Positions 49,142-58,860 of a DNA stretch of 64,000 nucleotides are shown here, in pieces. Location: positions 186,001 through 250,000 of the forward strand of contig NZ_JBGCCU010000011.1 of NCBI RefSeq assembly GCF_041261445.1, given 5' to 3'. Both the position numbers and the translations under genes were made by a program. The DNA is from Catenulispora sp. EB89 (GTDB lineage Bacteria; Actinomycetota; Actinomycetes; Streptomycetales; Catenulisporaceae). Position 1 is the stretch's first letter, and every line of letters starts with the position of its first letter. Under the pieces are notes generated by a model. That model saw only the letters and a program-made list of their open reading frames with translations, was not told the DNA's origin and ran no database searches.

Positions 49142-49834
49142 GTGACGGACTCCCGGGACCACGCCTACTGGAACCACAACGTCGCGCACCACGACCGCAT
49201 CGTGCGCGCCATGCCGCCGTACTGCCGCACGGCGCTGGACGTCGGCTGCGGCGACGGCCTGCTCGCGCAGAAGATGGCCGCGCGCGCCACGTGGGTCGTG
49301 GCCCTGGACGCGTCGCCGGAGATGGCCGAGCAGGCCCGCCGCCGCACCGCCGGCCTGGACGTCGAGGTCGTCGAGGCCGACTTCCTGGCCGCGGTCCGCG
49401 ACGGCGTGCTCCCCCGCCACTCCTTCAGCTTCGTCACCTCCGTCGCCGCGCTGCACCACATGGACCCCGGGCCCGCGCTCCAAGCCATGGCCTCGCTCCT
49501 GGAGCCCGGCGGCCGGCTGGCGGTGGCCGGCCTGGCGATGAGCCGGTCGGCGCTGGACTGGCTGATCGCGGCAGCGCAGATCCCGCTGATGCACACCATC
49601 CGCCTCGCGCACGGCGGCACGTCGGGCCCGGACGGCATGCCGGTGAGCTTCGACGCCATCCCGTCCTGGGCGGAGTCGAAGAAGACGGCGCTGGAGGCGC
49701 TGCCCGGGGCCCGCTGGCACCGGACGTTGCAGATGCGGTACTTGATCGAGTGGACGGCACCGGGGCGGGCGCCGATGGGGCTGCGGCCGACGCCTGCGGC
49801 CAGGCCGACAAACGATCACCAGCCGCTGGTCTGA
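49142..49834 (+). CDS. class I SAM-dependent methyltransferase
   Basis: A 230-residue Rossmann-fold methyltransferase. Motif I is ALDVGCGDGLLAQ; the acidic loop is VVALDASPEMA and motif IV region SFVTSVAALHHMDPGPALQ. The N-terminal HAYWNHNVAHHDRIVRAMPP is characteristic of a widespread actinobacterial group of unknown substrate. The start GTG 49142 has no ribosome-binding site, and the mRNA may be leaderless. It follows the Smr gene by 58 bases, but a link is not evident. Confidence 0.85.
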   Translation: MTDSRDHAYWNHNVAHHDRIVRAMPPYCRTALDVGCGDGLLAQKMAARATWVVALDASPEMAEQARRRTAGLDVEVVEADFLAAVRDGVLPRHSFSFVTSVAALHHMDPGPALQAMASLLEPGGRLAVAGLAMSRSALDWLIAAAQIPLMHTIRLAHGGTSGPDGMPVSFDAIPSWAESKKTALEALPGARWHRTLQMRYLIEWTAPGRAPMGLRPTPAARPTNDHQPLV

Positions 49835-49889
49835 GGCGCACGGGGAAAGCGCTGTGACCGCGTGTACAGCAGCCGGCGAGCGCGCCAGG

Positions 49890-50426
49890 TCAGCCCGGCC
49901 CGACGGTGCCGGTCTGGGTCAGCCGCCCCTCGGTGATCTGACCATTGCTGACCAGGTAGAAGCCGTCGTAGACCTTGGCCGAGCCGTCGTCCTGCAAGGC
50001 TTCGAGGTGTATGTCGACCGTGTTGCCCTGTTCGCCGGTGATGGTCAGCACGTCGTGGGCCGTACCGGCGAAACCTGCTGCGAACGCGCTGTACGTGAAG
50101 CCGAGGTTGTCGCCTCCCAAGTTCCATGCGGTGGCGTAGTCCTGTGCGTTGATCGCTGCGTAGAACGCCGAGACCACCGCCGCCGGGTCCTGGGCCGTCG
50201 GCGTCGGTGTCGGTGTCGGCGTGACCACAGGAACAGCGGGAGTCGGCGTGGCCGAGGGAGTCACCGTGACGGTGCTCGTCGAGGGAGGTGCCTGCGTTGA
50301 GGTCGGAGAGGTTGAGGTCGGGGAGGGTGAATTGCTCGGCGGAGTCGCCGGACTGGCCGTCGCCGAAGCACACCCTCCGGCAGCGCACCCCACCGCCACC
50401 ACCAGTGCGATGGCCCGGGCTCGCAT
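49890..50426 (-). CDS. secreted lipoprotein with NTF2-like domain
   Basis: A 178-residue predicted lipoprotein. The signal peptide MRARAIALVVAVGCAAGGC ends in the lipobox AAGGC. A Thr/Pro/Ser-rich spacer of about 55 residues follows (TPTPTPTPT). The C-terminal part (AVVSAFYAAINAQDYATAWN, DVLTITGEQGNTVDIHLEAL, VYDGFYLVSNGQITEGRLTQ) looks like a small NTF2/SnoaL-like extracytoplasmic domain. Function unknown. It is convergent with the methyltransferase (55-bp gap) and divergent from the TetR gene. Confidence 0.75.
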   Translation of the reverse strand: MRARAIALVVAVGCAAGGCASATASPATPPSNSPSPTSTSPTSTQAPPSTSTVTVTPSATPTPAVPVVTPTPTPTPTAQDPAAVVSAFYAAINAQDYATAWNLGGDNLGFTYSAFAAGFAGTAHDVLTITGEQGNTVDIHLEALQDDGSAKVYDGFYLVSNGQITEGRLTQTGTVGPG

Positions 50427-50493
50427 AGCGTCGCCACCTCTTGTCGTCTCCCTCCATCCTCCGCCCGCGAGCGGCTGTGCGCACCCCGACGTA

Positions 50494-50516
50494 GTTACTT
50501 GTTAGTGAGTAGTAAC
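50494..50516. promoter_or_regulatory. inverted repeat upstream of the TetR gene
   Basis: GTTACT and AGTAAC flank an 11-base spacer (TGTTAGTGAGT) just before ATG 50525, in a local A+T-rich patch. This is a likely TetR autoregulatory operator controlling the TetR-MFS pair. Confidence 0.55.
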
Positions 50517-50524
50517 ATGCCTGC

Positions 50525-51105
50525 ATGGCACCCCCATCACCGCCGAAGATGACCGCCGATGAGCGCCGCGCGCAGATCCTCGGCATCGCCGCCGAGGAGT
50601 TCGCGCTCGGTGGGTTGCACGGCACTTCGACCGAGACCATCGCGCGTCGGGCCGGGATCACGCAGGCCTATGTGTTCCGGTTGTTCGGGTCGAAGAAGAA
50701 CCTCTTCATCCAGGTGGTGCGATCAGCGTTCGAACAGCTCACCGGGGCCATGCGCGAGGCGGCCGGGGACCGCGGCGGGCTGGAGGCGCTGTCGGCGATG
50801 GGTGAGACGTACAACGGGCTGCTCGCCGACCGGACCGCGCTCCTGCTCCAGTTGCAGGGCTTCGCGGCCGCGAGCGAGCCGGAGGTGCGGGACGCCGTGC
50901 GCGAGAGCTTCGGCGGGATGTGGCGGCTGGTCGCCGACACCACGGGGCTGGATCCGGTGACGGTCAAGACGTTCCTGGCGTTCGGCATGCTGCTCAACAA
51001 CGGTGCGGCGCTGGAGGTGCGCGAGGTCGAGGAGCCGTGGGCGCTCGGGGTGCGGACCCGGATCCAGCCGGGACTGTTCACGCACATCACCAGCGAGACC
51101 AACCG

Positions 51106-51109
<4 letters not shown>
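50525..51109 (+). CDS. TetR family repressor of the MFS exporter
   Basis: A 194-residue TetR-type regulator. The N-terminal DNA-binding domain is clear: ERRAQILGIAAEEFALGGLH, then TSTETIARRAGITQAYVFRL and FGSKKNLFIQVVRSAF. The ligand domain (residues 75-194) is of the TetR C-terminal family typical of drug-efflux repressors. The TGA overlaps the ATG of the MFS gene (ATGA at 51106), so the two are co-translated. An inverted repeat 9 bases upstream of its start is its probable operator. Induction by the exporter's substrate is the expected mode. Confidence 0.9.
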
Positions 51110-52601
<1,492 letters not shown>

Positions 52602-52620
52602 GTCAGTTCGTCCGACAAGC

Positions 52621-52654
52621 GGAGGCTAAGCAGACTGCTTAAGCAGTCGCCTCC
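52621..52654. terminator. nested hairpin between two convergent MFS genes
   Basis: GGAGGC (52621-52626) pairs with GCCTCC (52649-52654), enclosing the perfect 14-bp palindrome ACTGCTTAAGCAGT (52634-52647). The right side overlaps the end of the minus-strand MFS gene. It is a probable bidirectional terminator. Confidence 0.6.
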
Positions 52655-54267
52655 GCAACCCCCTGCGTCGGTCCGCCGTCCGGAACCTCGACAGCGTCAG
52701 CCGCCGCAACCGCCTCCGGCGCGACGCCACGCTTCAGCCCGACAAAGGCCACGATCGCGGCCGCCGCCATGATCCCGGCCATCGCGTAGAAGATCGTCGC
52801 GGTCGACTGCGCGAAGGCCACCTTGTAGAAGTGCGGGATCTGCGACAGGTCCGGCGCGCCGTTGCCCGACGAGCCACTGCCCGAAGACCCGCTGGAAGAT
52901 CCGCTGTTCTGCATCTGCGCCAGCCCGGCCGCCAGGTGGTCGGCGACGCCGCGTGGCGTGCCCTGCGCGACCAGCTGGTTACTGACGTTGGTCCGCATTC
53001 GCGACACCAACGTCGTCCCCAGCACCGCCAGCCCCAGGCTCGCCGCGTAGTTCCGGATCGTCTGGGTGATACCGGTGGCCTCGCCGTAGGAGTAGCGCCC
53101 GGCCTGGTTCACCGCGTCGGTGCTGGCCGGGGAGAGCATGAAGCCCATGCCGGCGCCGGCCAGGACGATGAACCACTGCTGCTTGCCGAAGTCCAGCGTG
53201 GTGACCTTCTGGGCCCACAGGAAGAAGCCCACGGCGGCCAGCACACAGCCCATGGTGACCGGCCGCTTGGCGCCGACCCGGTCGAGCATGCGGCCGCCGA
53301 TCTGGGTGGCGATGGCGAAGCCGATGAAGAAGTAGAGCAGGAACACGCCGGCGTCCTTGGCCTGCTTGCCGAGCGAGATCTGCGCGTACTCGCTGGAGAA
53401 CAGGAACAGCGGGACGAACACCAGCATCGAGATGCCCAGGACCAGGTTCTCGACCAGGAAGGTCCGGTTGCGGAAGATGTCCATGTCGATCAGCGGCGAG
53501 TCGGTCTTGCGCTGGACCCGGTAGAACACCAGCAGCAGAGCCAGGCCGGCGGCGATGCAGATCCCGATCGCCGGGTTGCTCCACCCCCACAGCGGGGCCT
53601 GCTGGAAGCCGAAGACGCCCAGCACGATGCCGCCGGTGATCAGCGCCAGCCCGCGGTAGTCCATCTTGGCCGGGCGGAAGTCGGTGACCGGCTTGGACAG
53701 CGCGATCAGCAGGATCGCCACGGCCGCGACCGGCAGGTTGACCCAGAAGATCGCGCGCCAGGTCCACTGCGTCAGGAAGCCGCCCATGATCGGGCCGATC
53801 GCGGTCAGCGCGCCGGAGATGCCGAAGAAGGTGGCCAGGGCCTTGCCGCGCTCGCGCACCTCGTAGGTCTGCACGACGATGGCCAGCGCCGCCGGGAACA
53901 TGATCGCGCCGCCCAGCCCCTGCAGCGCGCGGAAGGTGATGAGCCAGGCCTCGGCCAGCGAGCCCTTGGGCGTGGCGCCGCACATCGCCGAGGCGGCGGC
54001 GAAGATGATGACGCCGAGCGTCACCATGCGGCGGTGGCCCAGCGTGTCGGCCAGCCGGCCGCCGAACGCGAACAGCGAGGCCAGGGCCAGCAGGTAGGCG
54101 TTGACCGCCCACTGCACGCCGGTCGCGGAGAGCCCGAGCTTGGTCTGGATCTCCGGCACCGCGATGGACACGATCGTCTGGTCGATGAACGTCATGGCGA
54201 CCGCGAAGATCATCGCTGCCAGGACCAGATTCTTCGATCTGCCGTGGACTGGTACGGCTTCGGACAT
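52639..54267 (-). CDS. DHA2 family MFS multidrug exporter
   Basis: A 542-residue, 14-helix proton antiporter of the DHA2 (EmrB/QacA) family. It begins with SKNLVLAAMIFAVAMTFIDQ and the family motif FIDQTIVSIAVPEI in helix 1. GGRLADTLGHRRMVTLG is motif A, and RALQGLGGAIMFPAALAIVV motif B. The helix-5 motif is FFGISGALTAIGPIMGGFLT, typical of antiporters. A long extracytoplasmic Ser/Gly loop (NSGSSSGSSGSGSSGNGA) lies before the last helix, near residue 465. ATG 54267 has AGGGGAGGGG upstream; the frame upstream to 54366 is rejected. No regulator is adjacent on its strand. It is convergent with the TetR-MFS pair. Confidence 0.93.
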   Translation of the reverse strand: MSEAVPVHGRSKNLVLAAMIFAVAMTFIDQTIVSIAVPEIQTKLGLSATGVQWAVNAYLLALASLFAFGGRLADTLGHRRMVTLGVIIFAAASAMCGATPKGSLAEAWLITFRALQGLGGAIMFPAALAIVVQTYEVRERGKALATFFGISGALTAIGPIMGGFLTQWTWRAIFWVNLPVAAVAILLIALSKPVTDFRPAKMDYRGLALITGGIVLGVFGFQQAPLWGWSNPAIGICIAAGLALLLVFYRVQRKTDSPLIDMDIFRNRTFLVENLVLGISMLVFVPLFLFSSEYAQISLGKQAKDAGVFLLYFFIGFAIATQIGGRMLDRVGAKRPVTMGCVLAAVGFFLWAQKVTTLDFGKQQWFIVLAGAGMGFMLSPASTDAVNQAGRYSYGEATGITQTIRNYAASLGLAVLGTTLVSRMRTNVSNQLVAQGTPRGVADHLAAGLAQMQNSGSSSGSSGSGSSGNGAPDLSQIPHFYKVAFAQSTATIFYAMAGIMAAAAIVAFVGLKRGVAPEAVAAADAVEVPDGGPTQGVAEATA

Positions 54268-54375
54268 AATCCCCTCCCCTGTGAACCACTGATGACATGC
54301 CCGAACATCGATTTCCGCCACTGATATGTCCCCCGGGCGGGCAACCGCGACGCCATCATGGTGCACAGCCGCCGG

Positions 54376-55698
54376 TCACGCCAAGAGCGCGTCCCGCCGG
54401 GACAGCAGGAAGGTCCGCTCGCTGGCGTTGCCGGCCCGCTCCGCGGCGAGCTCGTACTCGGCGACGGCCTCCGCGGCGCGGCCGGCCCGGCGCAGCAGGT
54501 CGGCGCGGACCGCGTGGTAGGGCCCGTATTCGGCCAGCGGCTCGGCGAGGTCGTCGACTACGTCCAGAGCTGCGGCGACGCTGTCGGCCTCGGCCAGCGC
54601 GACGGCCCGGTTGAGGGCGACGACCGGGGTCGGTTCGACGGCCAGGAGGGTGCCGTAGAGAGCGAGGATCTGGCCCCAGTCGGTGTGTTCGGCGTCGGGG
54701 GCGTCGCTGTGCACTGCGTTGATCGCGGCCTGGAGCTGGTAGGGGCCGGGCTGTCCGCGGCGCAGGCAGACCCGGACCAGGTCCTGGCCCTCGGCGATCA
54801 GGTCCCGGTTCCAGAGCGCGCGATCCTGGTCGGCGAGCAGCACCAGTTCGCCGTCGGGGCCGACCCGCGCCGGGCGGCGGGCCTCGGTGAGCAGGAGCAG
54901 CGCGAGCAGGCCGACGGCCTCGGGCTCGTCCGGCATCAGCTCGGTGAGCAGCCGGGCCAGGCGGATCGCCTCGGCGCACAGGTCGGCGCGGACCAGGTTC
55001 TCGCCGGAGGTGGCCGAGTGGCCCTCGGTGAAGATCAGGTAGACGACCGAGAGGACGGCGCGCAGCCGGTCCGGCAGCTCGGCCTCCGACGGGATCCGGT
55101 ACGGGATGTGCGCGGCGCGGATCTTGCCTTTGGCGCGGACCAGGCGCTGGGACATGGTCTGCTCGCTGACCAGGAAGGCGCGGGCGATCTCGGCGGTGGT
55201 CAGGCCGCCGAGCAGGCGCAGGGTCAGGGCCACCCGGGCCGGGGCGGACAGGGCCGGGTGGCAGCAGGTGAAGATGAGGCGAAGGCGGTCGTCGCGCACC
55301 GGGTCCTCCGGTTCGGCGTCGGTTTCGCGGTGGGTTTCGAGATCGGTGGTGCCGGCGGCGGCGTCGAGGCCGGCGGCGTGCAGGAGCGCCGCCTGGGCGT
55401 AGTGGTCGGCGCGGCGGGCCTCGCGGCGCAGGCGGTCGATGGCGCGGTTGCGGGCGGTGGTGATGATCCAGCCGGCCGGGGACGCGGGCAGGCCGTCTTC
55501 CGGCCAGCGTTGCAGTGCGGTGGTGAAGGCCTCCTGGACCGCTTCCTCGGCGAGGTCGATGTCGCCGAGGGAGCGGACCAGGACGGCCACCGCGCGGCCG
55601 TACTCGGCGCGGAAGACGGCTTCGATGCCGGCCTTGTCGGTGTTGTTCACGCTGTCTGTGCCATCCGTGCTGTTCACGTTGTCCGTGCCCCGTGTCAC
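54376..55698 (-). CDS. ECF42-type RNA polymerase sigma factor
   Basis: A 440-residue extracytoplasmic-function sigma factor with a long C-terminal extension in place of an anti-sigma factor. Sigma region 2 is in [19 protein letters not shown] to [16 protein letters not shown]; region 4 is in [20 protein letters not shown] and [19 protein letters not shown]. The C-terminal ~200 residues contain the TPR-like helices typical of ECF42 (DUF6596 region; [20 protein letters not shown]). ECF42 sigma factors are encoded beside DGPF (YCII-like) proteins, as here, and act on the neighbouring genes. The GTG at 55698 begins 1 base after the YCII stop codon. An N-terminal repeat ([20 protein letters not shown]) lies before region 2. 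Confidence 0.92.
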   Translation of the reverse strand: MTRGTDNVNSTDGTDSVNNTDKAGIEAVFRAEYGRAVAVLVRSLGDIDLAEEAVQEAFTTALQRWPEDGLPASPAGWIITTARNRAIDRLRREARRADHYAQAALLHAAGLDAAAGTTDLETHRETDAEPEDPVRDDRLRLIFTCCHPALSAPARVALTLRLLGGLTTAEIARAFLVSEQTMSQRLVRAKGKIRAAHIPYRIPSEAELPDRLRAVLSVVYLIFTEGHSATSGENLVRADLCAEAIRLARLLTELMPDEPEAVGLLALLLLTEARRPARVGPDGELVLLADQDRALWNRDLIAEGQDLVRVCLRRGQPGPYQLQAAINAVHSDAPDAEHTDWGQILALYGTLLAVEPTPVVALNRAVALAEADSVAAALDVVDDLAEPLAEYGPYHAVRADLLRRAGRAAEAVAEYELAAERAGNASERTFLLSRRDALLA

Positions 55699-55699
55699 G

Positions 55700-56041
55700 T
55701 CAACCCAGGAACGGCCGGACTTCGACCGGCAGCCCGACCGCACGCGTCAGCTTCGCGGCCCAGCCCAGCGCTTCGTCGAGGTCGGGAGCGTCGATGATCT
55801 TGATGCCGCCGAGGTGCTCCTTGCTGTCGACGAACGGCCCGTCGGTGATCATGACCTCGCCGGCCCCGGGCCGGAGCACGGTCGCCGTGCTCGCCGGATG
55901 CAGTCCCCCGTCGAACACCCAGGAGCCGACCGCCCGCAGCTCGACGTTCAGCGCTTCGAGATCGCGGTTGATCTCGGCCAGGCGTTCGGCGGAGGGCAGC
56001 GGGCCGTCGGGCTGGAAGATGGAGAGCAGGTAGCGGGTCAT
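55700..56041 (-). CDS. YCII-related DGPF-domain protein
   Basis: A 113-residue YCII-like protein with the hallmark DGPF motif in [20 protein letters not shown]. The N-terminal [14 protein letters not shown] is also typical. DGPF proteins are always found with ECF42 sigma factors and are the conserved targets of the sigma factor; their catalytic role is unresolved. The gene ends 1 base before the sigma factor start and starts 10 bases after the DHFR-like gene, so all three are one operon. Confidence 0.92.
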   Translation of the reverse strand: MTRYLLSIFQPDGPLPSAERLAEINRDLEALNVELRAVGSWVFDGGLHPASTATVLRPGAGEVMITDGPFVDSKEHLGGIKIIDAPDLDEALGWAAKLTRAVGLPVEVRPFLG

Positions 56042-56051
56042 GGTCGCCTCC

Positions 56052-56660
56052 TCAGGCTTCGTGGGCCGGCTCGTGGGCCGGCTCGTAGTTCGCGATGATC
56101 ACACCGGTCCCGGTGCGGACCGAGTCCACGAGCCGCAGCTTGCCGAACTCGGCGCCGTCGAACAGGCGCAGGCCGGTGCCCAGCACCAGCGGATGGATCA
56201 GCAGGACGTAGCGGTCCACCAGGCCCGCGGCGGCCAGGGTGCGGACCAGCTGACCGCTGCCGAGGATCGCGATGGCACCGTCGACGGTGTCGCGCAGCTT
56301 CGCGACCGCCTTCGGGACGTCGCCGGCGCCGGGCACCAGGGTCGAGTTCACCCACGGCAGGGGTTCGGTGAGCGTGCTGGACACCACGTACTTCTGCACC
56401 TTGTTCAGCTTCTCGGTGAACGGGTTGCCGTCGGTCTGCTTCGGCCAGTGCGCGGCCAGGGCCTCGTAGGTGCGGCGCCCGAACAGCATCACTCCCGGCC
56501 GCGCCATGCCCTTGGCCATCTCCGCACCCATGATCTGGTCAGCGTAGGGGGCGGCCCAGCCTCCGTGCGGGAAGCCGCCGCGCGGGTCTTCGTCGGCGCG
56601 GCCCGGGGCCTGCATGACGCCGTCGAGGGTGAGGCTCTCGGTGACCACGATCTCGGCCAT
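56052..56660 (-). CDS. dihydrofolate-reductase-like (RibD C-terminal) protein
   Basis: A 202-residue protein of the DHFR/RibD-C superfamily, NADPH-dependent reductases of unknown specificity. Typical blocks are IVVTESLTLDGVMQAPG near the N-terminus, VMLFGRRTYEALAAHWP, KYVVSSTLTEPLPWVNST and the cofactor loop IAILGSGQLVRTLAAAGLVD, ending in VLLIHPLVLGTGLRLFD. It lacks the folate-binding features of housekeeping DHFR. The C-terminus has a short duplication (EPAHEPAHEA). It is the first gene of the operon with the DGPF protein and ECF42. ATG 56660 has AAGGAGAACGTC upstream. Confidence 0.9.
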   Translation of the reverse strand: MAEIVVTESLTLDGVMQAPGRADEDPRGGFPHGGWAAPYADQIMGAEMAKGMARPGVMLFGRRTYEALAAHWPKQTDGNPFTEKLNKVQKYVVSSTLTEPLPWVNSTLVPGAGDVPKAVAKLRDTVDGAIAILGSGQLVRTLAAAGLVDRYVLLIHPLVLGTGLRLFDGAEFGKLRLVDSVRTGTGVIIANYEPAHEPAHEA

Positions 56661-56758
56661 GACGTTCTCCTTCGTGCTTCGGGTGGATCGTTCTCACCCT
56701 CTACACGAACGGGGATGCCGGAAACAGACACGGTGCCGTGAAAAGATCGCGGCCCGAT

Positions 56759-56764
56759 TAGGCT
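56759..56764 (+). promoter_or_regulatory. -10 box of a leaderless promoter
   Basis: TAGGCT ends 6 bases before ATG 56771, which has no ribosome-binding site, matching the leaderless promoters seen at 12846 and 36172. Confidence 0.45.
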
Positions 56765-56770
56765 GGCGCC

Positions 56771-57241
56771 ATGATCCGCCCCGCCGCCCCCGCCGACGTC
56801 CCGACCATCCGCGCGCTGATCGCCGCCCTCGCCGACTACGAGCGCGAGCCGGAGGCCGCCAAGGCCACCGAGGAGCAGCTGTACGCGGCCCTGTTCGCCG
56901 AGCACCCGGCGGTGTTCGCGCTGATCGCCGAGGACGACGCCGGTACGGCGGTCGGCTTCGCGATGTACTTCCTGAACTTCTCCACCTGGAACGGCACCCA
57001 CGGCATCTACCTGGAGGACCTGTTCGTGCGTCCCGAGGCGCGCGGCGGCGGGTACGGGAGCGCGCTGCTGCGCGAGCTGGCGCGGATCGCGGTGGAACGC
57101 GGGTACAGCCGCGTGGAGTGGAGCGTGTTGGACTGGAACGAGCCGTCGATCGGGTTCTACAAGGCGCTCGGGGCGGTCGCCATGGACGAGTGGACCACGA
57201 TGCGGTTGACCGGGGACGCGCTGGTGGCTTTCGGGTCCTGA
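56771..57241 (+). CDS. GNAT family N-acetyltransferase
   Basis: A 156-residue acetyl-CoA-dependent N-acetyltransferase. The N-terminal IRPAAPADVPTIRALIAALA is a strand-helix start typical of GNATs. The cofactor-binding motif A is YLEDLFVRPEARGGGYGSAL, with the R-G-x-G-x-G/A pyrophosphate loop, and motif B is VEWSVLDWNEPSIGFYKALG. It resembles the spermidine/thialysine acetyltransferase subgroup (SSAT2-like). Its mRNA is probably leaderless. It is convergent, with only 3 bases between stop codons, with another GNAT gene. Confidence 0.9.
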   Translation: MIRPAAPADVPTIRALIAALADYEREPEAAKATEEQLYAALFAEHPAVFALIAEDDAGTAVGFAMYFLNFSTWNGTHGIYLEDLFVRPEARGGGYGSALLRELARIAVERGYSRVEWSVLDWNEPSIGFYKALGAVAMDEWTTMRLTGDALVAFGS

Positions 57242-57244
57242 GCG

Positions 57245-57742
57245 CTAGACCCGCAAGTCTTTGGCCATGATCGCGCACACCGTCTCGTAGCGCCGGATCG
57301 TGCCGTCGGGCGCCTCCTCGTCCCAGGAGTCGGGGCGGACGTCGAACACGACGTAGCCCAGCCGCTCGTAGAGCGCCCGCGCCCGCGGATTCTCCTGCTC
57401 GACGCCGAGTTCGGCACGGACCAGGCCACGCCGGCGGATGCGGTCCTCGGCGGCCTCGATCAGGGCGGTACCGAGGCCGCAGGACTGGAGCGCGGGCATC
57501 GTCGCGAGCTGATGGATCGAGCCGGCGCCGGGGGCGAGCTCGTAGTCGATACCGCCGATCGCCAGCGGGAGGTCGGACTTGGCGGCACACACCGCGAGGT
57601 AGTCGGCGACGCCCGCCGCCGCACGATCCAGCTCGTTCTCCACGACGAGCAGATGCAGCGCGGAGCCGGACCAAGCAATGTGCGGGAGGTCCGTGTGGGT
57701 CAGATCCCGGACATGGATGGGGATGTCAATTTCGGCAGACAT
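57245..57742 (-). CDS. GNAT family N-acetyltransferase
   Basis: A 165-residue GNAT acetyltransferase, distinct from the convergent one. The pyrophosphate-binding segment is QSCGLGTALIEAAEDRIRRR, preceded by the strand SIHQLATMPALQ; the motif B region is LGVEQENPRARALYERLGYV. Acceptor unknown. It shares its minus-strand direction with the TrmB/LuxR-type regulator, which ends 12 bases before its start, so they may be co-transcribed. Confidence 0.88.
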   Translation of the reverse strand: MSAEIDIPIHVRDLTHTDLPHIAWSGSALHLLVVENELDRAAAGVADYLAVCAAKSDLPLAIGGIDYELAPGAGSIHQLATMPALQSCGLGTALIEAAEDRIRRRGLVRAELGVEQENPRARALYERLGYVVFDVRPDSWDEEAPDGTIRRYETVCAIMAKDLRV

Positions 57743-57754
57743 CTGGGCAGTTCA

Positions 57755-58711
57755 TCACACCCACCCCCGCCCCCGCGCCTCCATTCCCGCCTGGAACCGC
57801 GTCGTGGCGTCCAGGCTCCGCATCAAGGCCTGCACCCGCCGCTGCGTGGTCCGGAAGCTCCAGCCCAGCGCGCGGGCGATGGCCTCGTCGGTCTGGCCGG
57901 AGGCCAGCAGCAGGAGCAAGGTGCGGGTGGCCTCGTCGGGGCCGGCGCCGGTGGTACCCGGTATCGGGAGCGCCAGGCGCCATTCGGCCTCGAACAGCGC
58001 GATCAGCGCGTCAAGGAGCGACGACGGGTGGATCACGTACGCCGTCGTCAGCGCCTCCTCCGGGTCCCGGATCGGGATCAGGGCCTGGCGGTCGTCGCTG
58101 ATCACCATCTTGATCGGCAGGGTCGGGCGGGTGCGGGCGTGCTCGCCGAAGGTCTGCGACGGCTTGATGTCCTCGGTGAGACGGCCGGGCCAGGCCAGGG
58201 CGGCGCGGGTGTAGATGACGCGGTAGTTCAGGCCGGAGCGGGCCCGGCGGGCGGCGTTGTCGTGGTTGGTGCCGGGGGCGTCGAGGTAGGGCGGGCGGTC
58301 GAAGCCGCGGATCTGGTGGCGGGCCTCGGTCTGCAGGTGGTCGAAGCGGCGGCTGATCTCCTCGTGGCCGCGGACCACCTCCACCGACAGGGAGGGGTCG
58401 GTGTAGCGGGCCGCCTCGCGGTAGCTGTCCATGAGCTCGTTCATCAAGGACCTGACGCGCACCAGTTCCTGCTCCGCGCGTCCCACCAGGGAGCCGATGG
58501 CGATGTCCGGGGCTGAGGCGAACCACACCGCCGCGCGGCCCGGGGCGCGACTGGCCAGTCCCTCGGCGGTCAATCGGTCCAGGGCGCCGCGGACTTTGGC
58601 CGGCGGCAGGCCGGTCAGCTCCGCCAGGCGCGCCGCCCCGGACTCCGGATGCTCAACGAGCGCTGAGTAGACGGTGCCGCACGGTTCCGGGAGGCCTACT
58701 GATTCCAGCAC
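57755..58711 (-). CDS. TrmB/LuxR-type dual-HTH regulator
   Basis: A 318-residue transcriptional regulator of a type common in actinomycetes. The N-terminus (GTVYSALVEHPESGAARLAE, then LTGLPPAKVRGALDRLTAEG) is a TrmB-like winged helix-turn-helix. A central coiled segment (GRAEQELVRVRSLMNELMDS) follows. The C-terminus (TRTLLLLLASGQTDEAIARA, then LGWSFRTTQRRVQALMRSLD) is a LuxR/GerE helix-turn-helix. The middle domain probably senses a ligand. The start is GTG 58711 with AAGGGGG upstream; the frame upstream to 58897 runs into the divergent promoter. It is divergent from the large secreted peptidase and may control it; a 10-bp direct repeat lies between them. Confidence 0.82.
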   Translation of the reverse strand: MLESVGLPEPCGTVYSALVEHPESGAARLAELTGLPPAKVRGALDRLTAEGLASRAPGRAAVWFASAPDIAIGSLVGRAEQELVRVRSLMNELMDSYREAARYTDPSLSVEVVRGHEEISRRFDHLQTEARHQIRGFDRPPYLDAPGTNHDNAARRARSGLNYRVIYTRAALAWPGRLTEDIKPSQTFGEHARTRPTLPIKMVISDDRQALIPIRDPEEALTTAYVIHPSSLLDALIALFEAEWRLALPIPGTTGAGPDEATRTLLLLLASGQTDEAIARALGWSFRTTQRRVQALMRSLDATTRFQAGMEARGRGWV

Positions 58712-58828
58712 GTCAGCCCCCTTGTCCGCGGCTCTGGCGTAATCACGCCAGGTGGCGAGAATACGCCCCGCTGGCCTTCTTGTGCCATGCCCCCGCGCGC
58801 TGCCAGTTTGTTCCCACCGTTCATTGAC

Positions 58829-58850
58829 TGAAGCGTGTACTGAAGCGTGT
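58829..58850. promoter_or_regulatory. 10-bp direct repeats in the peptidase/regulator intergenic region
   Basis: TGAAGCGTGT occurs at 58829-58838 and 58841-58850, 12 bases start to start, just upstream of the peptidase ribosome-binding site (GAGGAAC). It is a candidate binding site for the dual-HTH regulator. Confidence 0.4.
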
Positions 58851-58860
58851 GAGGAACCGA

